The position numbers and the translations under genes were made by a program. This document shows, piece after piece, positions 9,279 to 22,078 of a stretch of DNA of 64,000 nt. The stretch is taken from positions 1-64,000 of the forward strand of contig NZ_QHKZ01000003.1 in the NCBI RefSeq assembly GCF_003194585.1, given 5' to 3'. This DNA is from Nocardioides daejeonensis. Lineage in GTDB: Bacteria > Actinomycetota > Actinomycetes > Propionibacteriales > Nocardioidaceae. Every line of letters starts with the position of its first letter. The first letter of the stretch is position 1. The notes beneath the pieces were generated by a model, which was not told where the DNA came from, ran no database searches, and saw nothing but the letters and a program-made list of their open reading frames with translations.

Positions 9279-9697
9279 CAGAATTCACCTGCCTCGCGGG
9301 TGACGAAGCGGCACTTCATCGGGAGCTTGTGCATCGCACGACGCATGGCCTCGCGGGCCACGTCCTCATCGACACCGGAAAGTTCGAACATGACACGGCC
9401 GGGCTTGACGTTGGCCACCCACCACTCGGGCGAGCCCTTGCCGGAGCCCATGCGGGTCTCGGCCGGCTTCTTGGTCAGCGGGCGGTCCGGGTAGATGTTG
9501 ATCCAGACCTTTCCGCCACGCTTGATGTGACGGGTCATCGCGATACGCGCCGACTCGATCTGGCGGTTGGTCACGTAGTGACCCTCGATCGCCTGGATCC
9601 CGAAGTCACCGAAAGCAAGGCTGGTGCCGCCCTTGGCCGCGCCACGGCGGCCGGGGTGGTGCTGCTTGCGGTGCTTGACACGACGGGGCATCAACAT
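9278..9697 (-). CDS. rplP: 50S ribosomal protein L16
   Basis: This 139-residue protein starts [19 protein letters not shown] and carries the family signatures [20 protein letters not shown] and [14 protein letters not shown]. It is needed for tRNA binding at the A site. It is 5 bases downstream of rpsC. Confidence 0.97.
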   Translation of the reverse strand: MLMPRRVKHRKQHHPGRRGAAKGGTSLAFGDFGIQAIEGHYVTNRQIESARIAMTRHIKRGGKVWINIYPDRPLTKKPAETRMGSGKGSPEWWVANVKPGRVMFELSGVDEDVAREAMRRAMHKLPMKCRFVTREAGEF

Positions 9698-9702
9698 GAT
9701 GC

Positions 9703-10530
9703 TCAGCCCTCCTGACCGGCAGTGGCAGCCTCGGGGGCTGCGGCCTCGGTGTTTTCAGCAGGCGCCTCGGTGCGGCCGGCGTCGCGGTTGCCGCGCGCCG
9801 GGCGGTCGCCTCGGGAGCCACGGGCGGGACGGTCACCGGCGCGGCCACGGCCACGGCCCGGAGCACCGGCGCGAGCGGCGGCCTGAGCCTCGCGCTCGGC
9901 GCGGGTACCAGCCACCTCGCCCTTGTAGATCCAGACCTTCACGCCGATCCGGCCGAAGGTCGTGCGGGCCTCGTAGAAGCCGTAGTCGATGTCGGCACGC
10001 AGGGTGTGCAGCGGCACGCGACCCTCGCGGTAGAACTCGGTGCGCGACATCTCGGCGCCGTTGAGGCGACCGGAGCACTGGATCCGGATGCCCTTGGCAC
10101 CGGAACGCATCGAGGTCTGGATCGCCTTGCGCATGGCGCGACGGAACTGCACGCGACCCGACAGCTGCTCGGCAACACCCTGGGCGACCAGCTGCGCGTC
10201 GATCTCGGGGTTCTTGACCTCGAGGATGTTCAGCTGGACCTGCTTGCCGGTGAGCTTCTCGAGCTCGCCGCGGATGCGGTCGGCCTCGGCGCCACGGCGA
10301 CCGATGACGATGCCCGGACGAGCGGTGTGGATGTCCACCCGCACGCGGTCCCGGGTCCGCTCGATCTCGACGCGGGCGATGCCGGCCCGCTCCATGCCCT
10401 TGGACAGGAGCTTGCGGATCGCGACGTCCTCACCGACGTACGCCTTGTAGAGCTTGTCGGCGTACCACCGGCTGCGGTGGTCCGTCGAGATGCCCATCCG
10501 GAAACCGGTCGGGTTGATCTTCTGGCCCAT
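9703..10530 (-). CDS. rpsC: 30S ribosomal protein S3
   Basis: S3 lies at the mRNA entry channel. The 275-residue protein begins [20 protein letters not shown]. It has the KH domain ([20 protein letters not shown]) and the C-terminal S3 domain. After residue ~215 comes a Gly/Arg-rich tail ([19 protein letters not shown]), longer than in E. coli, ending in an Ala/Glu-rich segment; such tails are typical of actinobacterial S3. The ATG overlaps the rplV stop by one base. Confidence 0.97.
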   Translation of the reverse strand: MGQKINPTGFRMGISTDHRSRWYADKLYKAYVGEDVAIRKLLSKGMERAGIARVEIERTRDRVRVDIHTARPGIVIGRRGAEADRIRGELEKLTGKQVQLNILEVKNPEIDAQLVAQGVAEQLSGRVQFRRAMRKAIQTSMRSGAKGIRIQCSGRLNGAEMSRTEFYREGRVPLHTLRADIDYGFYEARTTFGRIGVKVWIYKGEVAGTRAEREAQAAARAGAPGRGRGRAGDRPARGSRGDRPARGNRDAGRTEAPAENTEAAAPEAATAGQEG

Positions 10531-10955
10531 CAGGCACCCTTTCCGTTCTTGGTGGCCACGGCGTCGGCCGGCTGGACGACCAGCGTGATGTGGCTGGTGC
10601 GCTTGTTGATCCGGGTGGCCCGACCCTGGGCCCGCGGGCGCCAGCGCTTCATGGTCGGGCCCTCGTCGACGCGGGCGACCGAGACGACCAGGTCGCCTGC
10701 GGCAAGGCCCTCGGTGGTGGACGCGTTGGCGACGGCGCTCTCCAGCACCTTCAGCACGGTCTCGGCAGCCGCCTGCGGGGCGAACTGCAGCAGGACGCGC
10801 GCGTCGTCCACGGGCAGGCCACGCACCAGGTCGACGACGCGGCGGGCCTTCATCGGGGTGATCCGCACGAAGCGGGCGGTCGCAAAGGCTCCCGGCTGGT
10901 CGCCGAGCAGCGACTCGCGGCGGGCGCTGGTGCGCCGGCGCTCTGTAACGCTCAT
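10530..10955 (-). CDS. rplV: 50S ribosomal protein L22
   Basis: L22 lines the peptide exit tunnel. The 141-residue protein has a short N-terminal extension before [20 protein letters not shown]. The beta-hairpin region includes [18 protein letters not shown]. It lies directly upstream of rpsC with a one-base overlap. Confidence 0.97.
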   Translation of the reverse strand: MSVTERRRTSARRESLLGDQPGAFATARFVRITPMKARRVVDLVRGLPVDDARVLLQFAPQAAAETVLKVLESAVANASTTEGLAAGDLVVSVARVDEGPTMKRWRPRAQGRATRINKRTSHITLVVQPADAVATKNGKGA

Positions 10956-10996
10956 TTGCTCGTTATCTCCAGTATCTCGTCAGTCGCGCACCGCGA

Positions 10997-11278
10997 TCAG
11001 CGGCGGCGACCCTTCCGGTCTTCCTTCACGTGCCCGCGGTAGGTGCGGGTGGGGGCAAACTCGCCGAGCTTGTGGCCGACCATGGAGTCGGAGACGAACA
11101 CGGGAACATGCTTGCGACCGTCGTGCACGGCGATCGTGTGGCCGATCATGGCCGGGACGATCATCGAGCGGCGCGACCAGGTCTTGATGACGTTGTGCGA
11201 ACCCTTCTCGTTCTCAGCGTCCACCTTCTTCATCAGGTGGTCGTCGACGAAGGGACCCTTCTTCAGGCTGCGAGGCAT
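10997..11278 (-). CDS. rpsS: 30S ribosomal protein S19
   Basis: This 93-residue S19 starts [19 protein letters not shown] and contains [20 protein letters not shown]. It sits in the head of the small subunit, between rplB and rplV in the conserved S10 order. Confidence 0.97.
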   Translation of the reverse strand: MPRSLKKGPFVDDHLMKKVDAENEKGSHNVIKTWSRRSMIVPAMIGHTIAVHDGRKHVPVFVSDSMVGHKLGEFAPTRTYRGHVKEDRKGRRR

Positions 11279-11294
11279 CTGTCTACTTCCCTAC

Positions 11295-12127
<833 letters not shown>

Positions 12128-12128
<1 letters not shown>

Positions 12129-12427
12129 CAGTTGCCTCCGAAGATGTCAATGCGGTCGCCGTCGGCGAGGCTGACGATCGCGCGCTTGGTGTTGGCGCGC
12201 TTGCCCATGCCGAACCGGGTGCGACGGGTCTTGCCCTGACGGTTGATCGTGTTGACCGCCGTCACCTTCACGTTGAACACCTGCTCGACCGCGATCTTGA
12301 TCTCGGTCTTGTTGGCGTCGGGACGCACGAGGAAGGTGTACTTGTTGGCGTCGAGAAGGCCGTAGCTCTTCTCGGAGACGACCGGCGCGATCAGGATGTC
12401 GCGGGGGTCCTTCTGCAGGGTGCTCAC
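12128..12427 (-). CDS. rplW: 50S ribosomal protein L23
   Basis: This 99-residue L23 forms a docking site near the tunnel exit for factors such as SRP and trigger factor. Typical segments are [18 protein letters not shown] and [14 protein letters not shown]. It starts with GTG overlapping the rplD stop by four bases (GTGA). Confidence 0.96.
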
Positions 12428-13053
12428 TTGGCGCTCTCCTCTGCGGTCTTCGCGGCACCCTTCGACACGAATGCGTCGTAGGCACCCTTGGTGAACACCA
12501 CGTCGTCGGAACGAAGGACGTCGTAGGTGTTCAACTGGTCGACGGCGACGATGTGCACGCTCGGGGCGTTGCGCAGCGACAGCCAGGTCACGTTGTCACC
12601 GCGCTCGAGCACCACCAGGAAGTTGGTGCGCTCGCTGAGCGAGGCGAGTGCGGCGATGCCGGCGCGGGTAGAGGGCTTCTCGCCCGCGACCAACGCCTCG
12701 ACCACGTGCACGCGGTCGTTGCGGGCCCGGTCGGAGAGGGCGCCCTTGAGAGCGGCGGCCTTCATCTTCTTGGGGGTGCGCTGGTCGTAGCTGCGCGGCT
12801 GCGGCCCGTGGACCACGCCACCGCCGGCGAACTGCGGCGCGCGGGTCGAGCCCTGGCGGGCGCGGCCGGTGCCCTTCTGCTTGTAGGGCTTGCGGCCACC
12901 GCCGCGGACGTCGGCCCGCGTCTTCGTGGCGTGCGTGCCCTGGCGTGCGGCAGCGAGCTGCGCCACGACGACCTGGTGGATCAGCGGGACGTTGACCTCG
13001 ACGTCGAAGATCTCGGCGGGGAGCTCGACGGCGGCCTTCTTCACGTCACTCAC
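12424..13053 (-). CDS. rplD: 50S ribosomal protein L4
   Basis: The 209-residue L4 contains [20 protein letters not shown] and [19 protein letters not shown] of the tunnel-lining loop. In other bacteria L4 can repress its own S10 operon. Whether it does so here is not known, but a leader hairpin precedes rpsJ (14055-14077). The GTG start overlaps the rplC stop (GTGA). Confidence 0.97.
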   Translation of the reverse strand: MSDVKKAAVELPAEIFDVEVNVPLIHQVVVAQLAAARQGTHATKTRADVRGGGRKPYKQKGTGRARQGSTRAPQFAGGGVVHGPQPRSYDQRTPKKMKAAALKGALSDRARNDRVHVVEALVAGEKPSTRAGIAALASLSERTNFLVVLERGDNVTWLSLRNAPSVHIVAVDQLNTYDVLRSDDVVFTKGAYDAFVSKGAAKTAEESAK

Positions 13054-13709
13054 TTGGCGGCCTCCTTCTTCACGGCCGAGCGGAGAACCACGAGGCTGCC
13101 CTTGGGGCCGGGGACGGCGCCCTTGAGCAGGATCAGGCCCTTCTCGGCGTCGACGGCGTGCACCGTGACGTTCTGCGTGGTGACGGTGTCGCCACCCATC
13201 TGACCGGCCATCCGCAGGCCCTTGAAGACCCGGCCGGGAGTCGCGCAGGCGCCGATGGAACCGGGCTTGCGGTGGTTGCGGTGGGCACCGTGCGAAGCGG
13301 AGACACCGGCGAAGCCGTGCCGCTTCATCGTGCCCGCGAAACCCTTGCCCTTGCTGGTGCCGGTCACGTCGACCGGGTCACCGGCGGCGAACAGCTCCGG
13401 GCTGAGCTCCTGGCCCACCGAGTAGCTGCCGGCGTCCGCAGTACGGATCTCGACCACGTGGCGGCGCGGCGTAACGCCGGCCTTCGCGAAGTGGCCGCCC
13501 ATCGGCTTGTTGACCTTGCGAGCCTCGATCTCGCCGAAGCCGATCTGGATGGCGTTGTAGCCGTCGGTCTCCGGGAGGCGCACCTGCGTCACCACGTTGG
13601 TGGCGGCGGCGATCACGGTCACGGGGACGACGCGGTTGTCGGCGTCCCAGGTCTGGGTCATCCCCACCTTGGCGCCGAGCAGGCCCTTGACGTTGTGTTC
13701 GTAAGTCAT
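13050..13709 (-). CDS. rplC: 50S ribosomal protein L3
   Basis: The 219-residue L3 begins [19 protein letters not shown], has the extended-loop signature [17 protein letters not shown] and contains [15 protein letters not shown]. It is an early assembly protein near the peptidyl-transferase centre. It lies 11 bases downstream of rpsJ. Confidence 0.97.
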   Translation of the reverse strand: MTYEHNVKGLLGAKVGMTQTWDADNRVVPVTVIAAATNVVTQVRLPETDGYNAIQIGFGEIEARKVNKPMGGHFAKAGVTPRRHVVEIRTADAGSYSVGQELSPELFAAGDPVDVTGTSKGKGFAGTMKRHGFAGVSASHGAHRNHRKPGSIGACATPGRVFKGLRMAGQMGGDTVTTQNVTVHAVDAEKGLILLKGAVPGPKGSLVVLRSAVKKEAAK

Positions 13710-13720
13710 CTCGATCTACC

Positions 13721-14029
13721 TCAGAGCTTGATCTCGATGTCGACGCCGGCAGGCAGGTCGAGACGCATGAGCGAGTCGACCGTCTTCGGCGTGGGGTCAA
13801 TGATGTCGATCAGGCGCTTGTGGGTGCGCATCTCGAAGTGCTCGCGAGAGTCCTTGTACTTGTGGGGCGAGCGGATCACGCAGTAGACGTTCTTCTCGGT
13901 GGGCAGCGGCACCGGGCCGGCCACCTTCGCACCCGTGCGGGTGACGGTGTCCACGATCTTCCGCGCCGAGGTGTCGATCACCTCGTGGTCATAGGCCTTG
14001 AGCCTGATGCGGATCTTCTGTCCCGCCAT
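13721..14029 (-). CDS. rpsJ: 30S ribosomal protein S10
   Basis: S10 is the first gene of the S10 cluster. The start at the ATG 14029 gives the usual 102-residue protein [19 protein letters not shown]; the open frame upstream is leader sequence. The signature [20 protein letters not shown] is present. It works in the small-subunit head and, in other bacteria, in NusB-dependent antitermination. Confidence 0.97.
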   Translation of the reverse strand: MAGQKIRIRLKAYDHEVIDTSARKIVDTVTRTGAKVAGPVPLPTEKNVYCVIRSPHKYKDSREHFEMRTHKRLIDIIDPTPKTVDSLMRLDLPAGVDIEIKL

Positions 14030-14477
14030 AGGTCTCTCTCGTCCTCTTCTACTCGTGCCAGGCCGATTGCCTGGCACCGCGTGCTCTGTTTGTCTCGACC
14101 AGTCCCGGGTGGAACTGCCCGCCCGTGCTTCCCTTCTTCACCTGAACCGGGCCTCGCGGCCGACCCCCGCGGTCGGGCGTGTCGCCGATATTTCGACAAC
14201 GCGGAGCGCCGGGCCTCAGCGGTTCTGGTGTTGACGGTGCTCGACGGGCTTGTCGAGCTGATCGGGCCTCCGATCCTGATGACTCAGGGCGGCACGCGCA
14301 CGGCAACCACCGCTGCACCTGCAGGAGACGCGATTCAGTGGTCAAGTTGTGTGCGCACCTCGGCGGCCAGCCGAAGCAACCGGACTATCTTGGCAGAGAT
14401 CCGGCGTGGGACCAAATCCTTTCGGCCCGGCCGCGCTACAGGTGTCCAGGTGTGACGAGCACCACTACATTGCTGCC
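14030..14477. promoter_or_regulatory. Divergent control region and S10 operon leader
   Basis: These 448 bases hold no convincing gene. They must contain the promoter of the S10 operon (reading left) and of the DapB-like gene (reading right). The clearest structure is the hairpin at 14055-14077. TACATT ends a few bases before the ATG at 14478 and could be the -10 of a leaderless rightward promoter. No -35/-10 pair for rpsJ stands out. Confidence 0.4.
14055..14077 (-). promoter_or_regulatory. Leader hairpin upstream of rpsJ
   Basis: Arms 14055-14063 and 14069-14077 pair perfectly over 9 bp with a 5-base loop, 25 bases before the rpsJ start. In the transcript it would lie just 5' of the ribosome binding region. 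It could be an attenuator or a regulatory structure; no T-rich run follows. Confidence 0.5.
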
Positions 14478-15593
14478 ATGTCCAACAATCCCTCACCCTC
14501 CCCCGGCGTCTCCGGCCGCGTCCCTGTCGCGGTCTGGGGCACCGGCAACATGGGCCGCGCCGCCGTCCGCGCGATCGTCGCCCACCCCGGCCTCGCCCTC
14601 GCCGGCGTCCTCGTGCACGATCGCGGCAAGGTCGGTCTCGACGCGGGTCCGCTCGCCGGGCTGGAGTCCGAGCTCGGCGTCCGCTGCGAGGACGACGCCG
14701 CCGCCGTCCTCGCACGAGTCGCCGGCTCCGGCGCACTCGCCTACACGGCGTCGGGCGACATCCGCCCGGACGATGCCGCGACCGACATCGCCCGGGCGCT
14801 GAGCGCCGGAGTCACGGTGGTCTCCCCCTCGCTCTACGGCATGTACGACGTCGCCTCCGCCCCCGAAGAGCTGCGCGCCCCGCTCGCTTCGGCCGCACTC
14901 GAAGGCGATGCTCGACTCTTCGTGAGCGGGATCGACCCCGGCTGGGGCAACGACCTGCTTCCGGTGCTGCTGACCGGGCTGGCCGGCACGATCGATGCCG
15001 TGCGCTGCCAAGAGATCTTCGACTACACGAGCTACGACCAGCCCGACTCGGTTCGCGACCTGGTGGGGATGGGTCATCCGATGGACTACGAGCCTCCCAT
15101 GGTGATGGCAACCGTCCCGACCATGGTCTGGGGCGGGCAGGTCCGGATGATCGCTCGCGCGCTGGGCGTCGAGCTTGACGAGATCCGCGAACAAGTCGAG
15201 CGCGCGCCGCTCACCGAGACGGTCAGCAACCGGATGGGTGAGTTCGTGGCCGGCAGTCAGGGCGGCTTGCGGTTCGAGGTCCAGGGCATCGTGGACGGAG
15301 AGCCACGGATCATCGTCGAGCACGTGACCCGGATCGATGCGGCCGTCGCCCCCACCTGGCCGCAGCCCGCTGACGGAGCCGACGGTGCGCACCGCGTGGT
15401 CATCGAGGGCCGCCCGCGCCTGGAGGTCACGGTCGAGGCGAGCGACGAAGGCGGCAACCGGGCAGCCGGCGGCAATGCCACAGCGGCCACGCGCCTCGTC
15501 AACGCGATCCCATGGCTGCTCAGCCAGCCCGCGGGCCTCTACGACGCACTCCAGGTGCCGCTCACGCCGGGGGTGGGCCGGCTGGGTCGCTAG
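14478..15593 (+). CDS. DapB-like NAD(P)-dependent oxidoreductase
   Basis: This is a 371-residue cytosolic protein. It starts MSNNPSPSPG and enters a Rossmann fold with the nucleotide loop VAVWGTGNMGRAAVRAIV (residues ~14-31). The N-terminal half resembles dihydrodipicolinate reductase (HPGLALAGVLVHDRGKVG). The C-terminal half matches the longer proteins related to 2,4-diaminopentanoate dehydrogenase (GIDPGWGNDLLPV, EIFDYTSYDQPDSVRDLVG). Such proteins are often annotated simply as dihydrodipicolinate reductase, but true DapB is about 250 residues, so a lysine-pathway role is unlikely. The substrate is not known. The start is the ATG at 14478; the upstream open frame is not conserved in style. 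It stands alone, divergent from the S10 operon. Confidence 0.8.
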   Translation: MSNNPSPSPGVSGRVPVAVWGTGNMGRAAVRAIVAHPGLALAGVLVHDRGKVGLDAGPLAGLESELGVRCEDDAAAVLARVAGSGALAYTASGDIRPDDAATDIARALSAGVTVVSPSLYGMYDVASAPEELRAPLASAALEGDARLFVSGIDPGWGNDLLPVLLTGLAGTIDAVRCQEIFDYTSYDQPDSVRDLVGMGHPMDYEPPMVMATVPTMVWGGQVRMIARALGVELDEIREQVERAPLTETVSNRMGEFVAGSQGGLRFEVQGIVDGEPRIIVEHVTRIDAAVAPTWPQPADGADGAHRVVIEGRPRLEVTVEASDEGGNRAAGGNATAATRLVNAIPWLLSQPAGLYDALQVPLTPGVGRLGR

Positions 15594-15633
15594 GGAGATC
15601 CGCTGCGGACGTCACCGTCCCCTAGGCGGCGAG

Positions 15634-16356
15634 TCAGGTCCGGGTGTAGGCGAGGTCGACGATGTCCCGGTCTGCGGCGACGCCCTTGCGCTCGAACTTC
15701 GTGACCGGCCGGTCCCGCCACCGCGGTACCGCTCCCCCGTCGAGCGCGGGCTCGGCGTCGAGCACCTCGCGCATCTGCTCGGCGTACTCAGCCCAGTCCG
15801 TGGCGAGGCGCCACACACCACCCGTACGCAGGCGAGATGCAGCGAGCGCCGCGAAGGACGGCGAGACCAGACGCCGTTTGTGGTGGCGCTTCTTGGGCCA
15901 CGGGTCCGGGAAGAACGTCCACAGCTCGGCGAGCTGCCCGGGCGCCACGAGGTGCTCCATGATCCACACCGCGTCGACGCTGCACATCCGGACGTTGTCG
16001 AGACCGAGCGCACCGAAGCGGCTGACGCAGTCGGCGACGCCGGGAAGCCACACCTCCAGGCCGAGCACGTTGTGATCCGGTCGGGCGGCGGCCAGTGCGG
16101 CCGTCGCCTCGCCGATGCCGCAACCGATCTCGATGATCAGCGGCCGCTCGACCTCGAAGGCACCGGCCAGGTTGAAGTCGGGGCCGTCCACCGCCTCGTC
16201 GGCGATGACGTACGTCGCGGCGTACGCATCCCACGCCTCCTGCTGGCGCGGGGTGAACCGACTGCCGCGACGCGAGTAGGTCAAGACCTCCCGCATCCGG
16301 CGTCCCTCGTCGGTGAACTTCAGGTGCGGGCGCGCGGGCGGAAGGTGTTCGGACAC
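15634..16356 (-). CDS. trmB: tRNA (guanine-N7-)-methyltransferase
   Basis: The enzyme makes m7G46 in the variable loop of tRNAs using SAM. The product is 240 residues from GTG 16356, which lies 11 bases after the ilvA stop. The SAM-binding motif IIEIGCGIGEATAAL is at about 74-88, LGLEVW follows, and the family signature FFPDPWPKKRHHKRR is at 148-162. TDWAEY and a C-terminal TKFERKG segment complete the fold. An in-frame ATG at residue 21 (MREVLTYSRRG) is a possible shorter start. It follows ilvA and is probably cotranscribed with it. Confidence 0.93.
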   Translation of the reverse strand: MSEHLPPARPHLKFTDEGRRMREVLTYSRRGSRFTPRQQEAWDAYAATYVIADEAVDGPDFNLAGAFEVERPLIIEIGCGIGEATAALAAARPDHNVLGLEVWLPGVADCVSRFGALGLDNVRMCSVDAVWIMEHLVAPGQLAELWTFFPDPWPKKRHHKRRLVSPSFAALAASRLRTGGVWRLATDWAEYAEQMREVLDAEPALDGGAVPRWRDRPVTKFERKGVAADRDIVDLAYTRT

Positions 16357-16367
16357 GAGGGCAAAGG

Positions 16368-17627
16368 CTACGTGAGGAAGCCGAAGAGCGGAGAACCCGG
16401 CGGCACCTGCTCGATCTGGAGCGGGCTCGCGCCCATGCGGGCGAGCAGTCCGTCCAGCCGGGTCGCCTCCTCCAACTCGATACCGACCAGCGCCGGTCCG
16501 GTCTCCCGGTTGTTCTTCTTGACGTACTCGAAGACGACGATGTCCTCTCCCTCGCTCAGCACGTCGTCGAGGAAGTGCCGCAGCGCGCCCGGCTCCTGCG
16601 GGAAGGTCACCAGGAAGTAGTGCCGCAGCCCCTCGTGGAGCAGCGAGCGCTCCACGATCTCGGCGTAGCGGCTGACGTCGTTGTTGCCGCCCGAGACGAT
16701 GCAGGCGACTGCCTGATCCGAGGGCACCGTCCCGGCAAGCCCGCGGAGCGCCGTGCTGGCCAGTGCTCCGGCCGGCTCGGTGATGATGCCCTCGACCTGG
16801 TAGAGCTCCAGCATCTCGGTGCACACGGCGCCCTCCTCAACTCCGATCACCTCGTCGACGAGGTCCCGGACGATGGGGAAGGTGCGTGCTCCGGCCCGGG
16901 CCACGGCGGCTCCGTCGACGAAGGTGTCGACGGCGGGCAGCGCGACCGGCTCGCCAGCCGCCAAGGCCGCCTGCATGCTGGCCGCCCCTGCCGGCTCGAC
17001 ACCGATGATGCGTACCTCGGGATGACGCTCGCGCAGCCAGAGGGCCATTCCGGAGATGAGCCCACCGCCCCCGATGGGGACGACGACGGTGTGCAGGGGC
17101 ATCCCGACCTGGCCGAGCAGCTCGACGGCGACACTGCCCTGGCCGAGGATCGTCCTGGGGTCGTCGAAGGGATGCACGAAGACCGCGCCCGTCTCCTTCG
17201 CCTCCGCAAGAGCCGCCGCTCCGGCCTCGTCGTAGGAGCTGCCGGAGACCACGAGCTCGACGGCGCCTTCGCCCAGCGCGAGGATCCGCTGCCGCTTCTG
17301 GCGCGGCGTGTTGCCCGGCACGTGCACCCGGCCCCGCAGCCCGAGGCGGGCACAGCTCCACGCCACCCCCTGACCGTGGTTCCCGGCGCTTGCGCAGACC
17401 ACACCGCGGGCCTGCTCCTCCTCGGTCAGTCCGCTCACGAAGTGGTAGGCGCCCCGGACCTTGTACGACCGAGCGATCTGCCGGTTCTCCCGCTTGAGGA
17501 GCACTGGGGCCCCGACCGTGGCGGAGAGGCGCGGACTGTGTTCGAGCGGGGTGCGGTGCACGACCGGCGCAAGAAGGGCCGCTGCCCGGTCGACTCCTTC
17601 GGCATCGAGTGCGGGCAGGTTCACCAC
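16368..17627 (-). CDS. ilvA: Threonine dehydratase (threonine ammonia-lyase)
   Basis: This PLP enzyme converts threonine to 2-oxobutanoate plus ammonia, the first step to isoleucine. The 419-residue product has the PLP lysine at K56 (RSYKVRGA), the SAGNHGQGVA phosphate-binding region and the glycine-rich loop PIGGGGLISG. Residues ~330-419 form a single ACT-like domain (HYFLVTFPQEPGALRHFLDD), as in the short biosynthetic enzymes of Corynebacterium and Bacillus; feedback inhibition by isoleucine is therefore likely. The start is GTG at 17627. It lies between the tuf terminator and trmB, an unusual site inside the str-S10 region. Confidence 0.92.
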   Translation of the reverse strand: MVNLPALDAEGVDRAAALLAPVVHRTPLEHSPRLSATVGAPVLLKRENRQIARSYKVRGAYHFVSGLTEEEQARGVVCASAGNHGQGVAWSCARLGLRGRVHVPGNTPRQKRQRILALGEGAVELVVSGSSYDEAGAAALAEAKETGAVFVHPFDDPRTILGQGSVAVELLGQVGMPLHTVVVPIGGGGLISGMALWLRERHPEVRIIGVEPAGAASMQAALAAGEPVALPAVDTFVDGAAVARAGARTFPIVRDLVDEVIGVEEGAVCTEMLELYQVEGIITEPAGALASTALRGLAGTVPSDQAVACIVSGGNNDVSRYAEIVERSLLHEGLRHYFLVTFPQEPGALRHFLDDVLSEGEDIVVFEYVKKNNRETGPALVGIELEEATRLDGLLARMGASPLQIEQVPPGSPLFGFLT

Positions 17628-17716
17628 GCCAGAGTACGGCGTGCCATCGGTCGCGCCAGCACCGGACCGAACGCCGGACGCGGCACGTCGGTGCTGCCCC
17701 TCCGGAGATGCAGCAA

Positions 17717-17740
17717 GGCCCCGGACCGAGGTCCGGGGCC
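17717..17740 (-). terminator. Intrinsic terminator of tuf
   Basis: Arms 17717-17726 and 17731-17740 make a perfect 10-bp GC-rich stem with a CGAG loop. It is 42 bases past the tuf stop and is followed, on the minus strand, by TTGCTGC. It separates the str operon from ilvA. Confidence 0.85.
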
Positions 17741-17782
17741 AAGCTGTGTGGATCAGTCGATCAGTCGATCACCGGTGACGGG

Positions 17783-18976
<1,194 letters not shown>

Positions 18977-19062
18977 TGGGGCTCCTCCTGGGTTGTTGTT
19001 ACTTGACTCGTATGGGTGGTGCTGGGTGTTACGCCGAGGGTCCTCGACGAGCAGTCGGTCGA

Positions 19063-21177
19063 CTACTCGCCGCGAACCTTCTTGATGATCTCGTCGGCGA
19101 CGTTCGTGGGAACCTCGGCGTACGAGTCGAACTCCATCGAGTACGACGCCTGACCGGAGGTCTTGGACCTCAGGTCGCCAACGTACCCGAACATCTCGGA
19201 CAGCGGCACGAGGGCGTTGACGACCAGGTCGCCGTGCCGCTCCTCCTGCGCCTGGATCTGACCGCGGCGGCTGTTGATGTCACCGATGACCGTGCCGAGG
19301 AAGTCCTCGGGCGTGGTCACCTCGACGGCGAACATCGGCTCCAGCAGCACGGGCTTCGCCATCCGCGCGGCCTCCTTGAAGGCCTGCTGACCGGCGATCT
19401 TGAACGCCAGCTCCGAGGAGTCGACGTCGTGGTAGGCGCCGTCCTCGAGGCTGACCTTGACGTCCACCATCGGGTAGCCGGCGAGCACGCCGAACTCCAT
19501 GGCAGCCTGAGCACCCTGGTCGACCGACGGGATGTATTCGCGCGGAACGCGACCACCGGTGACGTTGTTGGCGAACTCGTAGCCAGCACCCTGGCCGGTC
19601 TCCGGGTCGATGCTCGGCTCGAGGGAGATGACGACCTTGGCGAACTGACCCGAACCACCCGTCTGCTTCTTGTGGGTGTAGGAGTGGTTCGCGACCTTCT
19701 GGCGAATGGTCTCGCGGTAGGCGACCTGCGGCTTGCCGACGGTGGCCTCGACGTTGAACTCGCGCTTCATCCGGTCGACGAGGATCTCCAGGTGGAGCTC
19801 GCCCATGCCCGCGATGATGGTCTGTCCGGTCTCTTCGTCCGTCTTGACGGTGAAGGTCGGGTCCTCGTCGGAGAGACGCTGGATGGCGACACCCAGCTTC
19901 TCCTGGTCGCTCTTCGTCTTCGGCTCGATGGCGACCTCGATCACCGGGGCCGGGAAGGTCATCGACTCCAGGACGACGGGCGCCTGCTGGTCGCACAGGG
20001 TGTGACCCGTCTTGGTGTCCTTCAGACCCATCACGGCGACGATCTGGCCGGCGCCGACGGAGGCGATCTCCTCACGCTTGTTGGCGTGCATCTGGTAGAT
20101 CTTGCCGATCCGCTCCTTGCGGCCGCTCACCGAGTTGAGCACGCTGGAGCCCGACTCGAGCTTGCCCGAGTAGACGCGAACGTAGATCAGCTTGCCCAGG
20201 TGCGGGTCCGCAGCGATCTTGTAGGCGAGACCGGAGAACGGCTCGTCGTCGGACGGCTGCCGGGTGATCTCCTTCTCCTCGTCGCGCGGGTCGTGACCGA
20301 CGATGCCGTCGATGTCCAGCGGCGAAGGCAGGTACTTGACGACCGCGTCGAGCAGGGGCTGCACACCCTTGTTCTTGAACGCCGTGCCGGTGAGCACCGG
20401 GTTGATCTTGTCGGCGAGGGTCGCGCGACGGATCGCGGCCTCGAGCTCCTCGACGGTGAAGACGTCACCGTCCTCGAGGTAGCGCTCCATGATCGCGTCG
20501 TCGGTCTCGGCGACGGTCTCGATCAGCTTCTCGCGCCACTCCGCGGCCTGGTCGGCGAGCTCGGCCGGGATCTCCTCGACCTCGTAGTCCTCACCCATCG
20601 TGGTCTCGCCACGCCAGGTCAGGGCACGCATGCCGACGAGGTCGATGACCCCGAGGAAGTCCTGCTCGGCACCGATCGGGATCTGCAGCACGGCGGGCGT
20701 GCTGTTGAGCTTGCTGACGATCATGTCGACGCAACGGAAGAAGTCCGCACCGGTGCGGTCCATCTTGTTGACGAAGCACATCCGCGGGACGGAGTACTTG
20801 TTGGCCTGACGCCACACCGTCATCGACTGCGGCTCGACGCCGGCGACACCGTCGAAGACAGCGACAGCGCCGTCGAGGACGCGCAACGAGCGCTCCACCT
20901 CGGCGGTGAAGTCGACGTGGCCGGGGGTGTCGATGATGTTGATCTGGTGCTTCTTCCACCAGCAGGTGGTGGCGGCGGAGGTGATCGTGATGCCACGCTC
21001 CTGCTCCTGCTCCATCCAGTCCATCGTCGCCGAACCCTCGTGGGTGTCGCCGATCTTGTAGTTGATGCCGGTGTAGAACAGGATGCGCTCGGTCGTGGTG
21101 GTCTTGCCGGCGTCGATGTGCGCCATGATGCCGATGTTGCGGACCACGTTGAGGTCAGTGGTGATGTCGACAGCCAC
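19063..21177 (-). CDS. fusA: Elongation factor G
   Basis: This GTPase drives translocation. The 704-residue product has all five domains: G1 [15 protein letters not shown], the G3 segment [10 protein letters not shown]4 [10 protein letters not shown], and the domain IV segment with [15 protein letters not shown]. It starts with GTG 21177. It lies in the standard str order rpsL-rpsG-fusA-tuf. Confidence 0.98.
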   Translation of the reverse strand: MAVDITTDLNVVRNIGIMAHIDAGKTTTTERILFYTGINYKIGDTHEGSATMDWMEQEQERGITITSAATTCWWKKHQINIIDTPGHVDFTAEVERSLRVLDGAVAVFDGVAGVEPQSMTVWRQANKYSVPRMCFVNKMDRTGADFFRCVDMIVSKLNSTPAVLQIPIGAEQDFLGVIDLVGMRALTWRGETTMGEDYEVEEIPAELADQAAEWREKLIETVAETDDAIMERYLEDGDVFTVEELEAAIRRATLADKINPVLTGTAFKNKGVQPLLDAVVKYLPSPLDIDGIVGHDPRDEEKEITRQPSDDEPFSGLAYKIAADPHLGKLIYVRVYSGKLESGSSVLNSVSGRKERIGKIYQMHANKREEIASVGAGQIVAVMGLKDTKTGHTLCDQQAPVVLESMTFPAPVIEVAIEPKTKSDQEKLGVAIQRLSDEDPTFTVKTDEETGQTIIAGMGELHLEILVDRMKREFNVEATVGKPQVAYRETIRQKVANHSYTHKKQTGGSGQFAKVVISLEPSIDPETGQGAGYEFANNVTGGRVPREYIPSVDQGAQAAMEFGVLAGYPMVDVKVSLEDGAYHDVDSSELAFKIAGQQAFKEAARMAKPVLLEPMFAVEVTTPEDFLGTVIGDINSRRGQIQAQEERHGDLVVNALVPLSEMFGYVGDLRSKTSGQASYSMEFDSYAEVPTNVADEIIKKVRGE

Positions 21178-21233
21178 TTAGGTGTCGTCCCTTCCAGAAG
21201 TTGCGGAAGTGATTCCAGGCAGAGCTGCCAGGA

Positions 21234-21703
21234 TCACCAGCGGTAGTGGGCGAAGGCCTTGTTGGACTCGGCCATCTTGTGCGTGTCCTCGCGCTTCTTC
21301 ACAGCGGCGCCGAGGCCGTTGCTCGCGTCGAGGATCTCGTTCATCAGCCGCTCGGACATCGTCTTCTCGCGACGGTCCTTGGCGTAGCCCACGAGCCAGC
21401 GGAGCGCCAGCGTGGTGCTGCGGCCCGGCTTGACCTCGATCGGCACCTGGTAGGTCGCACCACCGACACGGCGGGACTTGACCTCGATGGCGGGACGCAC
21501 GTTGTCGAGAGCGCGCTTCAGCGTGACGACCGGGTCGGTGCCGGTCTTCTCGCGGCAGCCCTCCAGGGCGGTGTAGACGATGCGCTGAGCAACCTGCTTC
21601 TTCCCGTCGACCAGCACCTTGCTGACCAGCTGGGAGACGAGCGGGGACCCGAAGACCGGGTCGACGTCGATCGGGCGCTTAGGAGCGGGACCCTTGCGTG
21701 GCA

Positions 21704-21704
<1 letters not shown>
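21234..21704 (-). CDS. rpsG: 30S ribosomal protein S7
   Basis: This is a 156-residue S7, the normal bacterial length, starting [20 protein letters not shown] and containing the basic RNA-binding patches. It organises the 3' major domain of 16S rRNA. The ATG overlaps the rpsL stop by one base. Confidence 0.98.

Positions 21705-22078
<374 letters not shown>

Noticed and set aside
14478..15593. DapB of lysine biosynthesis
   Set aside because: The protein is about 120 residues longer than DapB and its C-terminal half matches diaminopentanoate-dehydrogenase-like proteins instead.
19003..21246. 747-codon open frame on the plus strand
   Set aside because: It is antisense to fusA, and its composition (many Asp, Leu, Val, His, Arg) is that of a mirror frame of GC-rich coding DNA. 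EF-G on the other strand is certain.
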